A stretch of 64,000 nucleotides of DNA from positions 14,960,001 through 15,024,000 of the forward strand of contig JAFFSR010000220.1 of the NCBI GenBank assembly GCA_017163975.1, given 5' to 3'. Numbering within the stretch: the first letter of the stretch is position 1; every line of letters starts with the position of its first letter. Shown piece after piece: positions 1 through 10,131 of this stretch. Position numbers and translations under genes: made by a program. Below the pieces are notes generated by a model that was given only the letters and a program-made list of their open reading frames with translations, was not told the DNA's origin and did not search any database. Source of the stretch: Anastatus disparis (lineage: Eukaryota; Arthropoda; Insecta; Hymenoptera; Eupelmidae).

Positions 1-600
1 AAACTTTAAAATAGTACAGCGGAATATTACATAAATCTTCCAGAAATATTTCACGAAATATTCCACAAAAGATTTAAGTAATCTTCCAGTGGAATATTTC
101 ATGAAAAATTTCAGAAAGATTTCATAAACATTTCACTGGAAAATTCCAAAAAACTTTAAAATCGTACAGCGGAATATTACATAAATCTTCCATAAATATT
201 CCACGAAATATTCTACAGAAAGATTTAAGTAATCTTCCAGTGGAATATTTCATGAAAAATTTCAGAAAGATTTCATAAACATTTCACTGGAAAGTTCCGA
301 AAAACTTTTAAATCGTACAGCGCAATAATACATAAATCTTCCAGAAATATTCCTCGAAATATTCCACAGAAAGATTTAAGTAATCTCCCAGTGAAATATT
401 TCATGAAAGATTTCAGAAAGATTCCATAAACATTTGATTAGAAGATTTCGAAAAACTTTTAAATCGTACAGCGGAATATTACATAAATCTTCCAGAAATA
501 TTCCACGAAATATTCCACAGAAAGATTTAAGTAATCTTCCAGTGGAATATTTTATGAAAGATTCTAGAATGATTCCATGAAGTTTTCGTTGGAAGGTTGT
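1..600. repeat. Tandem satellite, about 150-bp unit, four copies
   Basis: A block starting with AAACTTTWAAATCGTACAGC recurs at about 1, 151, 302 and 453, so the period is 150-151 bp. The window opens inside the array, so the true copy number is unknown. Copies differ by scattered substitutions. Each unit is built from short GGAATATTCC-, TTCCAGAA- and GAAAGATTT-like words, which suggests it grew from an older short repeat. The fourth copy degenerates near 560-600. There is no coding potential. Confidence 0.9.
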
Positions 601-840
601 GCGGAACGTTACGGGAGGTTTCCAGTGACGCCGATAGGGGGATGTTCGTTAAATGGGAGTTTTATCCCCAAGTGGTTGGAAGATACCTCACTTACTATAT
701 AAGCGAAAGAGTATCGGCGCTTTGATGTGTACAGTCGAAGCGAATATGTAAATGCGATTTTATAACTAAATGTTTATGTATGCGTATATGTATTGATGTA
801 TAAGTTTAATGTTTTATTATATAATATATATACTATCCCC
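601..840 (+). promoter_or_regulatory. Candidate core promoter with TATA box between satellite blocks
   Basis: This single-copy, GC-richer stretch separates the two GGAAT-type repeat blocks. It contains TATATAAG at 696-703 and an initiator-like ACAGTCG at 731-737, about 33 bp downstream, which is the usual insect TATA-to-Inr spacing. No open frame follows. It could be the promoter of a repeat-derived RNA or a remnant of a transposon end. The motif spacing is seen; function is inference. Confidence 0.25.
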
Positions 841-849
841 TCATAGCAT

Positions 850-1480
850 TTCACATCTTCTAAAAATCTTCCAAGAACATTTCATGAAAGATAAGAGATT
901 ACTCAAACCTTCCATTGAAATATTCTTGAAATCTCTCAAAAATATTCCATGGAATATTCCAATGTAGGAAGAATCAAGGACATACGAATATTAAAGGAAT
1001 ATTTCATGGAAGATTTCTGAAATATTCAAAATCTTCCGTGCCAATATTCTGCGAATCTTCCATAAATAATCCACGTAATATTTTACGATAGATTTCTAAA
1101 ATCTTCCAGAAATATTTTATGGAATATTTCATGAAAGATTCCTTAAATCTTTTGTGCATATTCCATGAAAGGTTTATGAAATATTTCTAATCTTTCGTTC
1201 CAATATTCCGGAAATCTTCCATGAATGTTTTAACGTAATATTTCATGAAATATTCCTGCAAGATTCCTGAAATATTTCAATGAAAGATCTGAGATGTCCT
1301 AAATCTTCCAATGAAATATTCTTGGAATTTTCCAACAATATTCCATGGAATATTCCAATTTAGGAAGAATCAAGGACATACGAATATTACAGGAATATTC
1401 CATGGAAGATTCCTAAAATATTTCAAATCTTCCGTGCCAATATTCCAGGAAGCTTCCATAAATATTTCATGCTGTGTGGG
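850..1480. repeat. Second GGAAT-type repeat block, about 396-bp higher-order period
   Basis: The words GAATCAAGGACATACGAATA at 971 and 1367, and TATTCTTG at 921 and 1318, give a period of 396-397 bp over nearly two copies. Each copy contains the perfect 18-bp palindrome AATATTCCATGGAATATT (about 942-959 and 1338-1355). Vocabulary is shared with 1-600, but the unit is different. A 93-codon open frame at 1311-1592 is only the repeat read in one frame. Confidence 0.85.
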
Positions 1481-4400
1481 CGTACAGAAGTATCAATCAA
1501 CAGTTCTTGAAATACTAAACACATATAATTTAATTTTATTATCTAAAGAAAATCCATTTAAGGTTACAGCAAATTTTGACAATTACCTTTAAAAATAGCA
1601 AATTTGTCAAATAATATTTTATTATTTTAATTAAAATATACAATTTAATTAGCTTCCTTATAATTTTTATATAATTACAAACATTCTATATCATTTGTTT
1701 AAAAAAAATACGTCAACTTTATTTTTATAGATCTACGATAATCCAATAGTTAAGATAACTTCAAATATATGCTTCAATAATTTATTTTAATGATTCAACT
1801 TTTTATATAATTCGAATAATGTTTTCAACTGAGACTATATAGCAAAAGAAAAAAATTTTTCATAATTTTAAACATTGTGTATTCAAATATTATGTAATGT
1901 GCTCCAGTTGTTTATTTTAATGACTAAACTTCACAATTTGTTTGGATTAAACTAATTTTCCCTTAATAATAATTTGGAATGTTTGCTATTTCTTTTCGTT
2001 GTTAGCTCGATATTAGTAAAAACCGCAAATTACTACACTTATTGATTAAATATCGTCTCCCTCTCTCTTTATACTCAACATTATTTTCAAAATGATTGAA
2101 AATTCAACAATCAATATTAGCAAAATCCCTAGGATAATCAATCTTTGTATAAACGTTATTATACTCTTACATAAAAGGCTCATATACAAAGTACAAATTT
2201 CTGGCATTTTAATAAGTGCATAGCTTACTAAAATTAGACGTGCATGAAAGTACGTTACTAATTTTAAATTATCTTTCTGATATGACTTGAGTTTATTGTT
2301 TGTATTTTTATTTTTATTTGATTGATATTTATTTAATTAAAATTAAATTCAAAAGTTTGTTAATTTAATTCATTTATTCTTGCAACTTGCAACGATATCA
2401 ACTATTATATAGCCGTTCATGAAAAATGAAAATGCGCTCAAGTATATAACATAAAATTGCTTCCGCTCATAAAACAACGATTTTCACAAAGAAATTTCAA
2501 GTGTATAAAAGCATTCGAGTAACTTTAGAATAATTTACTCTGTACAACCTTATACTTTAATGCGTTTTCATGTAGCTTTATCTCTTTTCACAAAATACCA
2601 AGTATTAAAAGCTTAAAAGAATATTTTCGTACACGGTACACTGGCTTTCTTATGTTATATAATTCGTTAATGTGCATTTTCGAAGCTCATATTTTGGAAA
2701 TCGATTAAACATTAGTTTTGCTTCCGGGGGTATATACCGAGATTTTGTTTAAAAACTTTAAAAGCCTGAGAAACAAGTCACGAGAACTTGGAGAAATGCT
2801 CAGTCAAGCTAGTAAAATTTGTGAGCCATTAAAGTGACGTTAGAGAGGCTGCGGTGTCACAGCCTACCCATATTAAAGAGTTTCCTGGTTTATCACATGC
2901 GTGCTATGAATGTCTTTAAAGGATAATAGAGATGGATTTTAACTCGAAAATATTAGCGTTTATTTTCCAAGAAGTTTTCATTCAAAATATTCAACAAAAT
3001 TTTCAGAGATTAAGATCAAAAGAGTCTAGAATTATGGCCATTAATGATTTACTGTAAAAGCGTTGAAAAATTGATAAAATAAATATTTTCATTTTATAAA
3101 ATATACAAGCTAGATATTAAAATTTTTCATAGTGATGACTTATAACATTACAGACATGAAATGAAATTTCTCAATTTGAGTTGAAAAAGTAGCATGCTTT
3201 ATTTGAATCCACAGATAATTGTTTAATTGTGCAATTTTTTTTCTTGTTAGTAATGTTGAACTTTAAAAAGATGCAAATGCCGGAAATAACTAAATTTGAG
3301 GTTGTGTTTAGAACTACTTACATGTCATATACAAACTTAAAGTGATGCAACTGCATAGGAGGGTCCTAGTTTATAGATATTTTTATATGAAATTTTCGTC
3401 TTTATTCTCCGAGGCATAATATTATAGAAACTAAACTCTTTGTCTCGCTTGTTTTCGTTTCAATATCCGTTAATAATCGAATGAAATGATATGATTGATT
3501 ATTCAACATTTCATCATAAGTATTCTATTAACTTATTTTATTGAGAATATTTCTAAATTTAGTAGAATTTATTTCCTGATTGCTGCACCGTGAAAACGTT
3601 AGTAATCAAGTAATATGTCATTAGTATTATAATTATTTGTTTTATTAAATGCTTAATGATACTGAGAAATTGCTACTGAATTACGAAATCTAGCAGCAAT
3701 TTCTCCGTATTTAATGAGTATTTGTATAAACTCATCAATATATTCTATAATATTTACTTTTTTCTTATTTACTATAACTTTGAAAATAATATTGTTATAT
3801 TAGTTAATTAGATAATTAAAATAGAACATACTTCAATATTGTATTTTGATGTTAAAAACTTTTTAAATTTAAATATTTCGAATAACAACAAATTTATATA
3901 TTAGCGCAATAGCTATGAATTACATTTAACATTTCATTTGCAATAGGAATACAAAAATAGTAGAAATAGAGCTCGTTTAAAAATTTTAAAATTTGATTAA
4001 AAAATCGAATATGTCAAAATCATACAAAAAATTTGTAAATGGAAAAAATTTATTGGCCAGTAACGTATATGCATGAATCTGACAAGAGTTGGTCTTTCGA
4101 AATTAAATTTTTTGACTATTTAACTGGAACAATGTCGATTAATAATCAAATTCAGTATATAAATATTTTACTGCCCACATGTCATTATTATTTGAATAAA
4201 TATTTTACAAATTCAGTATTATTTTTTTATAGCATTCATACATACTTTTTTTTAAATATTTTTATGACATTGGATGTAGAATAACAAATTTGGTAATTAA
4301 TAATAAACAAAAATTTGTTAAAGTGAGGTTTTCATGATAATTTTAGTAAGTTGTAATAATATGAACTTTGTTTTTTGCATGATTATATAAAATATTATTA

Positions 4401-5700
4401 TTATTGAACTAGAATTATAGTAAATAATATTATTTTACATAATTAGAAAAGTAACGTCATAATTAATTACTTTTTTCGAAGGTCAAAGAATTTTAAGTTT
4501 ATTTCAAACTTATAATTTGAAAATATAAATACTAATTAAAACAATAAAATTGCTCATTGAATTTATATACTCTTTTTTATAAAATTATACTGCATATTCA
4601 TAGAAAAAGAAAAAATAATGTATTTCAATAAGGAAACAAGATATGAAATTATATGTAAATTTATATGCATAGTATTCGTGAATAACAATTTTAAAACGGA
4701 CATTTCTACGCATTTCAATTTAAATATTCACGACAATCCGGAATAGTTTTCCATGTAAAGACAAGCCATCCGCATGCGCAAGATGTTGCCTCTCTCTGAG
4801 CTTAAAGTGTCTGTAATATCAAACCTCTATATGTAGTAACTCTCTTGATGTTCTTTCTTTTCTTGTATTCTACTGACTTATACATACCTATACGTTTTTT
4901 TCTTTTACTGTTCTCTATCTTAAAGCGCGCGGGTTTATTTCGAAACTACCTTAGCGTGTAGCATAAAAGAGTAACAATCGCAAGAGAATAAGTTTGCAAG
5001 CAGCACGGAGAAAAGGGTTATATGCATCCTAGTGAAAATATGGGCTATTTCTCGACGGACCATTGTATATAAGACCGTAACTCGCTGAGTACAATTACAA
5101 AGTGTAACGCTCTAAACCCCATTTACCACCTGCCTTGTCGGCTTCTGAACTCGTTGAGCTTTTTTTTTTCTTTTTTTTTTTATGTTTTTACTATACCAAC
5201 GTCAGGCTCACCGTTTTCAGTTTTTGTTAGTCTTTAACTTTTCTTTGTATTGCAGTTTGTACAGGAGAAATTTTACGACCGCGACTGCTTGATAAATCTT
5301 TTGACAGTGTAATTAATTTGTTACATGTATGATTTTAATTAGCGAAGAATGATATAACAGTTAACATTCACGAATAGATAAAGATATTATAATTATGTTA
5401 AGCAGTAATAAAATTGTTACAATATTCTTTTCGTCAAACGACAAAATTTTTATGTCTGGCATAAAATTTTATTATTTCAATCACTTAAATAAAATTTAAA
5501 AAATTTTTTAAATTATTGTTCACGAAAAAAATGTTTTTTGATTTAACAAAACTTTATTATCATTTTGCATCTTTTTATCGATAAAAAAAAGAAATTGTCA
5601 GGTGGATATTTAAGATAAGTAGATTCTTGGAATTATCTTTGACTACACTCGTAAAACTACGTTGGAATGCGTCAAATAAGAGTTGAAGCCTTACTTTTAG
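1481..5700. other. AT-rich spacer, no gene seen
   Basis: Mostly A/T runs with no long or conserved-looking open frame. An 81-codon frame at 4039-4284 is ordinary AT-rich noise. Two GC-richer patches stand out: about 2760-2900 (no splice signals recognised) and about 4740-5270, which holds the promoter candidate described separately. Confidence 0.6.
5066..5100 (+). promoter_or_regulatory. Weak core-promoter candidate
   Basis: TATATAAG at 5066-5073 is followed about 30 bp later by a GCTGAGTACA context. It lies in a patch (4740-5270) that is clearly less AT-rich than its surroundings. No exon can be attached. It could be the start of an upstream untranslated exon of a plus-strand transcript, but nothing links it to the Dpr gene 18 kb away. 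Confidence 0.2.
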
Positions 5701-5717
5701 CCATACCATAATCTTGC

Positions 5718-5942
5718 TTATCTCACAAGGTTACGACGATTGTGAAAGTGTTCATTTAGAAGAGTGGTTTGCGAAAGGTTTGGGCTGTTGCCGCTAGCAC
5801 TTGCATTAGCGTTAGCACTTTCCCCCCTAAAGACTCCACTACTAACGCTGTTAATGTCTATGAAGCTTAGCGTTGAAGCCTGAGAGTTGGTAAGGGTATC
5901 ACCACGAGACGACCATTGATAGAGATGTTGCATTGCTGCGGG
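5718..5942 (-). pseudogene. C-terminal Ala/Asn/Ser-rich segment
   Basis: After an acceptor-like GGTGTAG near 5943 an open segment of about 74 residues runs to TAA at 5718-5720. It includes an ESANANASASGNSPN run and ends in NRRNLVR. The alternating Ala-Asn/Ala-Ser pattern and the lower A/T content suggest genuine coding origin. Whether it is the last exon of the upstream gene or a second gene cannot be settled from sequence. Confidence 0.4.
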
Positions 5943-6359
5943 CTACACCAGATGATGTTTCAAAAGAAATTTTAAATTGTTCAGCTTGAAAAGGTTAAAT
6001 TTATTCGAAATTAATCAATTGTTATTTCGATTAATAAATTTAATATTTGTTCAACATTATTTTTGAGAAAAATAAATAAAAAAAATTATAATGTAGAAAT
6101 AAATTTAGATATATCTTTTTTTAAATTTAATTCACTTCTTAACTTTTTTCTCTGACTTTATTTAGATCACGTAAGTCAACTAAAAAATAATATACTGATA
6201 TTATATTAGTGTTAGTATATAAGTACTTCAGCTTACAACCAAAAGTTAAATTCATAATGTTTGAAGTAGAATATTACAATTTCCATTAATTATAGCATTT
6301 GCTTGTGCATTTGTGAAATAGCCAACAGAATGTGTAATCTATGATTTTGAAATCCAGTG

Positions 6360-6640
6360 CCATTTATAGGATTTGCGTCTGCATTAGGAGATGCGCCAGT
6401 ATTTCTGAATGATTCATAAAATTAACTATCAGCTATAGCTACCTGAGCCAGAGCTATCACATAAGCAAAAGTAGGGTTAAATTTGTTATTAATTCTTTTC
6501 TCTTGATAGTTAAAAGATGGATCATTAGTTATAGCGCCAAAATGACCATCCCAGTTTAAATTTAAGTTACTGAGGTTTCGAGCGTTCCTGGAGGTTGTTG
6601 TATGCGTGAAATTGACGAAGAATCCTTGAAGATTGAGTCT
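6360..6640 (-). pseudogene. Further Asn-rich segment interrupted by an in-frame stop
   Basis: Open from about 6640 with NFTHTTTSRNARNLSNLNLN and similar text, reaching TAA at 6422-6424. In the same frame it continues as FYESFRNTGASPNADANP, which aligns with FTESLTNVRANAPNLN of the unit near 7520. This supports one repeat family across the whole locus. Confidence 0.45.
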
Positions 6641-6779
6641 TTATTTGTATATTAATTAGAGATGCAGCAACTTCGCTTAAATCAACTTTTAGGCTAATAT
6701 TATTTTAAGAAATAGACAAAATATGCTTATTATTACTAATCCTTTAAATTGATTCTTTTTTTAAGACTTAGACAACTAA

Positions 6780-7196
6780 TTTGTGTTTCCAACACAACAT
6801 TTCCATCATTGGTGTTACTTCTCTTACCGTAATCTTAATAATTATGAATTTGACCGATAGCGTGAACTTCGTTAGATGTTTCAATATATTGGTTTGCATC
6901 AGAGTTTAGATTATTTTCAATAATTCTTAAAGTAGGACTGTCACTATTTGAAATATTTATTAATATGTCAACCAAAGATTTGGTGAATCTACCTTGATTG
7001 ATATTTGTATAAAAATTGTTTTGAATTTTCACTGAAGTATTAATGTTATTTCCTAAACTATGATTTTCATAGATGATTTTGAGCATTGGTTTATTCCTTG
7101 ATTAAAGATTCAACAAGTCTGTTTCTACTGCTATTTGCACCATTATTGTTCTGAACTAATACATCTGGATTATTGTCAATAATGTCACCTAATCCA
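6780..7196 (-). pseudogene. Continuation of the Asn-rich repeats in two frames with stops
   Basis: From 7196 a frame reads NDGLGDIIDNNPDV, then RLVESLIKE, a stop, then TNAQN. From 7086 another frame continues with IIYENHSLGNN, which matches IIYQNYGLN of the upstream unit, and RFTKSLVDI, which matches RLTESFADA. It meets TAA at 6834-6836, yet the same frame stays open with similar composition to about 6720. The homology between units across broken frames is the direct evidence for decay. Confidence 0.5.
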
Positions 7197-7715
7197 TCAT
7201 TTATTAGATTGAATTTTATGTACTTCCGCATCAGCAAAAGATTCGGTAAGTCTGTCTTGATTGATATTGATATTAGTATTACTCTGAGTTTTCGTTGACA
7301 TATCTATATTGATACCTGTATTAATATTCAATCCATAATTTTGATAGATAATATTTTGAGCGCTTTCTTGTACATCAACTAATGATCCAGTATGCTCAAC
7401 TTGATTAGTTCCAGCATTATTCTGAGCTTTTGTTAAATTAAATGTAGTATTATCGATTCTACTATTTAAATCGTAATTTGAAGAGTTAAGATTTGGAGCA
7501 TTTGCTCGAACATTGGTTAAAGATTCAGTAAAATTACTTATACCAAAATTAAAGCCTCTATTTGCTGAAGCATTAACTATAATTCTAGAATTACTTCCTG
7601 GTTTGAAATTCTGATTAGATTCAATATTAGTATGTATGCTAGTAAAAGCTCTAGCAATATAATTTGGATCAATCCTTAAAATAATCAGTATTTTTTTGTA
7701 CTGAAGCATTGTCAT
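7197..7715 (-). pseudogene. Longest open segment of the Asn-rich repeat region
   Basis: About 170 residues rich in Asn, Thr, Ile and Ser hold at least three repeat units. Register marks are GFNFGISNFTESLTN, then SLVDVQESAQNIIYQNYG, then QDRLTESFADAEV. Several Asn-X-Ser/Thr sequons are present, with no Cys and no membrane segment in this portion. The frame closes just where the next unit continues in a different frame (7196-7085), which marks a frameshift. The first roughly 18 residues, to about 7660, belong to a different frame than the upstream exon and are probably not native. Confidence 0.55.
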
Positions 7716-7858
7716 TTAATTCCTACAAATATAATTCAATATTGATTTTACATATTGTCAATAAAAATATTATTTCAAGTAAAATTACAAAAAAATTACC
7801 TGCGTTATTAACATTAGATAGCAATATAGTACTAGTTTGGATTCCAGATTTATCATTT

Positions 7859-8073
7859 TTAAAAGGATAGTTTTTTTGTATTCGCTGTTGTAGTAGTTGT
7901 TGCCTGACGTTTGTTTCTGACATGAGAATATGATGCTGCTAAAGAATTGGAAATACTACCGGAAATACTAAAGAGTCGACCTAAATTAAAATCTGCAGAT
8001 ACTGAATTACCATAAGAAGTGGCTCCACTATCAGCTCTTCGCAAGGTAAATAAACCAAAAGGATTCAAAAAAG
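7859..8073 (-). CDS. Second exon of the secreted protein; reads to a stop after 71 residues
   Basis: Joined to the preceding exon it gives a 94-residue secreted product. It holds a FNLGRLFSISGSISNS stretch, a furin-like RNKR site, and a short Thr run ending at TAA (7859-7861). The alternative frame, which stays open to a good donor (CAG|GTAATT near 7802), is reached by removing one A from the A7 run near 7880. The stop may therefore be a recent one-base insertion, or a sequencing error in a homopolymer. If the stop is real, this is a small secreted protein; if not, the protein continues into the repeat region. Confidence 0.5.
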
Positions 8074-8184
8074 CTATTTAAAAAAATAGATTTTATTATA
8101 ATACAACTTTATATGTTTGAAGAAAGTAATTTGTTTAATTTTTAAATGTGATATGAAAACATTTAAAAATTGTATATAACGTAC

Positions 8185-8254
8185 ATGGTTTTGCTGAAAT
8201 ACTGTGAAATAAAACACAAATTAATAATAATAATGTACACTTCACAAAATTCAT
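8185..8254 (-). CDS. Signal-peptide exon of the Asn/Ser-rich secreted protein
   Basis: ATG at 8254-8252 opens 23 codons: Met-Asn-Phe-Val-Lys-Cys-Thr, a Leu/Ile/Val-rich hydrophobic core, then HSISA-KP, a normal signal-peptidase context. The exon ends at 8185 before a GTACGT donor, in phase 1. The 111-nt intron ends in TTTAAATAG at 8074, and the join restores an open frame. This is the best-preserved part of the locus. Confidence 0.6.
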
Positions 8255-8260
8255 TGTAAT

Positions 8261-8390
8261 AGTATATTACGTTCCGAGGTACGGAACAGGCTCATTACAT
8301 GCGCGTGTAAGTTTGCTTTGCGAGGCGTCAGCCGAGCAAAGCAAAACACGCGCATATGATGAGCCTTTTTCGTGCCGAGGAGCGTATACG
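8261..8390. repeat. Left terminal hairpin of element A
   Basis: The arms pair AGGCTCATTACATGCGCGTG with CACGCGCATATGATGAGCCT around a GAGGCGTCAGCCGAGC-type loop near 8325. The outer part pairs TATTACGTTCC with the AGGAGCGTATAC side imperfectly. Confidence 0.75.
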
Positions 8391-9150
8391 ATTTTCCTTC
8401 ATGCCCGGCCGGAACTTCGCCATCCCAAAAAGATAAAAATTAATTTTTAAGTAAAAAAATACATCGAAAACGACTTCTAGTGAAAAGTCATTTGATGCTT
8501 TAGTTTGTTGTAGCGCGCATGCGCAAGCAACTATAGTATACGTTGAGAGCGTGAAAGAGAGAGAGAAAGAGAGAGAGAATCGCAAATAAAAGTCCTATAG
8601 CGGTTAACATAGGATAAACAATTCGTTTTATTTAACAATTCAAATAAATAAAACGTGTAAAGAAACAAAAAAAGAACATAAATATTCAATTATTTTATTG
8701 TATTTTTATTTTTTAAGTGTCTAAAAGCGTGTTGTGAGTGTCGTGAAAAAAATATCGCGAGTTAAAAAAAAATTGTGTATGCATGAAAGAAATGTGAAAA
8801 AACGGAACATGTGTATCCTATAGCTGATAACATAGGATATACAGTAAATATTCTAATGATAATTCATATTAAAAAAACGTGTGTAATTATCATGTGTGTA
8901 TGTATTTCATAATTTTAACAGTCATGTCTAACGATGTTTGATGTATAATAACAGAGGTTAGACATACTGAGTATATATAGATATAGTCGGAACATGCAGC
9001 AGACAGTGAAGCGACCGAAACTGTTGTAGTATGAAGGTGCGCAGTGGCTTCTGAGCATGTGACTGTAAAGAAAATCACAAATGTAATTTGCCCGTTCCCT
9101 GCCGCACGAGAGGCACTTTTAGGCGAAGTTCCGGCACGGGTATGAAGGAA

Positions 9151-9273
9151 TAGTACATTACGTTCCGTGGACAGATAGGCTTTTTTTACGAAACGAGAAG
9201 ATTACAAGCCGAGCCGAAGGCGAGGTTTGTAACGAGTTTCGTTAAAAAGCCTTTTTGTCCAAGTAATGTACTG
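9151..9273. repeat. Right terminal hairpin of element A
   Basis: AGTACATTAC at the left pairs with GTAATGTACT at 9263-9272. AGGCTTTTTTTACGAAACG pairs with CGTTAAAAAGCCT across the core CGAGCCGAAGGCGAGG near 9210-9225. It is nearly fully self-complementary. Confidence 0.8.
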
Positions 9274-9780
9274 AATTTTACGTTCTGAGAGCCGAAAATG
9301 AGAAAAGAAGTTGCGATTTTGAGGTTAGAAGAACGTAAAATTATTTTCGTTCAAAATTAATTTGATCTTACACAGTATAATTTTCGTTTACTCACTGAAA
9401 GTAAGACTAAGAAATAACATGGCTTTTATACAAAATTTGAATGACTGTGAAGATTATGTATATAATCATAAAAATTACTTCGAGGTTTTTGAATTGTCAT
9501 CATTTGTTATCGACTGATAGATTAATCACTTCAAACGAAATATATCTTAAGATTTTCAGAAGATATTAAAAAAAATTTTAATCATTATTTTATTTCATCT
9601 TTATCAGAAACTAATTAACGTATTACGCGCGCACGTAGTGATAAAAATAAATACATGACGTATTAAAAATGAGACGATTAAAATTAAAATAAGAAAAAAA
9701 CTATACTATAACAATTATTTAATTTTCTCTCCATTTCCATTCTAATTCTCCTCGATGGCTTCGTAATCCATAAAACAGTA
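9274..9780. other. Spacer between mobile elements
   Basis: AT-rich sequence with no open frame of interest, no splice-bounded exon and no repeat recognised. It ends at the TA that precedes the MITE. Confidence 0.5.
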
Positions 9781-10131
9781 TTGGGATCTGACATGGGGGC
9801 GTGGTCTAAGCTAAGATGGCGTACCATAGTATACAATTTACATTGTCATATATGGAGCAAGTACCTGTTTTTGTTAATTATGAATATTTCTGTACTATTG
9901 GGCAGATACTAATCCTACCAAACGTTATTTTATAAAAGATGAACAAGTTTTCAGAGCAGGACATATAATAAAATACGTTAAAAATAACAAAAATATCGGT
10001 GATATAATAACCTTTTCACACAAGACATACAAGAACATACAAGTCGCATCAACGAACGCTTTCTGCTTGTATGCTACTATTCGTTCAGATTTTATCCACC
10101 AGAGAGCGTCTGGTCTATGTCAGATCCCAAT
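9781..10131. mobile_element. MITE, 351 bp, copy 1
   Basis: Ends are the perfect inverted repeat TTGGGATCTGACAT / ATGTCAGATCCCAA, flanked on both sides by TA (9779-9780 and 10132-10133). A TA target duplication plus short terminal repeats fits a Tc1/mariner-type non-autonomous element. A second copy at 57846-58194 matches along its whole length with few differences. There is no coding capacity. Confidence 0.88.

Larger units (their letters stand above)
5718..8254 (-). pseudogene. Asn/Ser-rich secreted repeat protein gene, apparently decayed
   Basis: Read on the minus strand, a signal-peptide exon (8254-8185) splices to a second exon. After it come segments in shifting frames that all carry one composition: rich in Asn, Ser, Thr and Leu. 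Segments: 7919-7803, 7715-7197, 7196-7085 (another frame), 7086-6780, about 6640-6360, and 5942-5718. An imprecise repeat of about 44-48 residues recurs, with FTESL/RLTESF/RLVESL/RFTKSL as its register mark. At least three frameshifts (near 7890, 7690 and 7196) and in-frame stops (6836, 6422, near 7100) interrupt it. The final segment contains an Ala-Asn/Ala-Ser run. This X-Asn/X-Ser style recalls what is known of braconid cocoon silk; that link is inference. Unrecognised introns could explain some breaks, but the same-frame stops inside repeat units favour decay. Confidence 0.6.
8261..9273. mobile_element. Foldback element A: two terminal hairpins plus internal inverted repeat
   Basis: The left end is a palindrome at 8261-8390 and the right end a palindrome at 9151-9273. 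Just inside lie inverted copies of TTCATRCCCGKSCGGAACTT (8394-8421 and 9122-9150). The internal 700 bp holds no convincing transposase. It has a (GA)n stretch near 8548-8580 and an internal repeat of CCTATAGCKGWTAACATAGG (8592 and 8816), itself a partial palindrome. The architecture is that of a non-autonomous foldback or hairpin-ended DNA element; the superfamily is not recognised. Confidence 0.75.

Noticed and set aside
1311..1592. 93-codon plus-strand frame
   Set aside because: Most of it is the GGAAT-type repeat in one frame; the rest is AT-rich flank.
8328..8585. 85-codon minus-strand frame with a hydrophobic start
   Set aside because: It lies across a terminal hairpin and a (GA)n tract of foldback element A.
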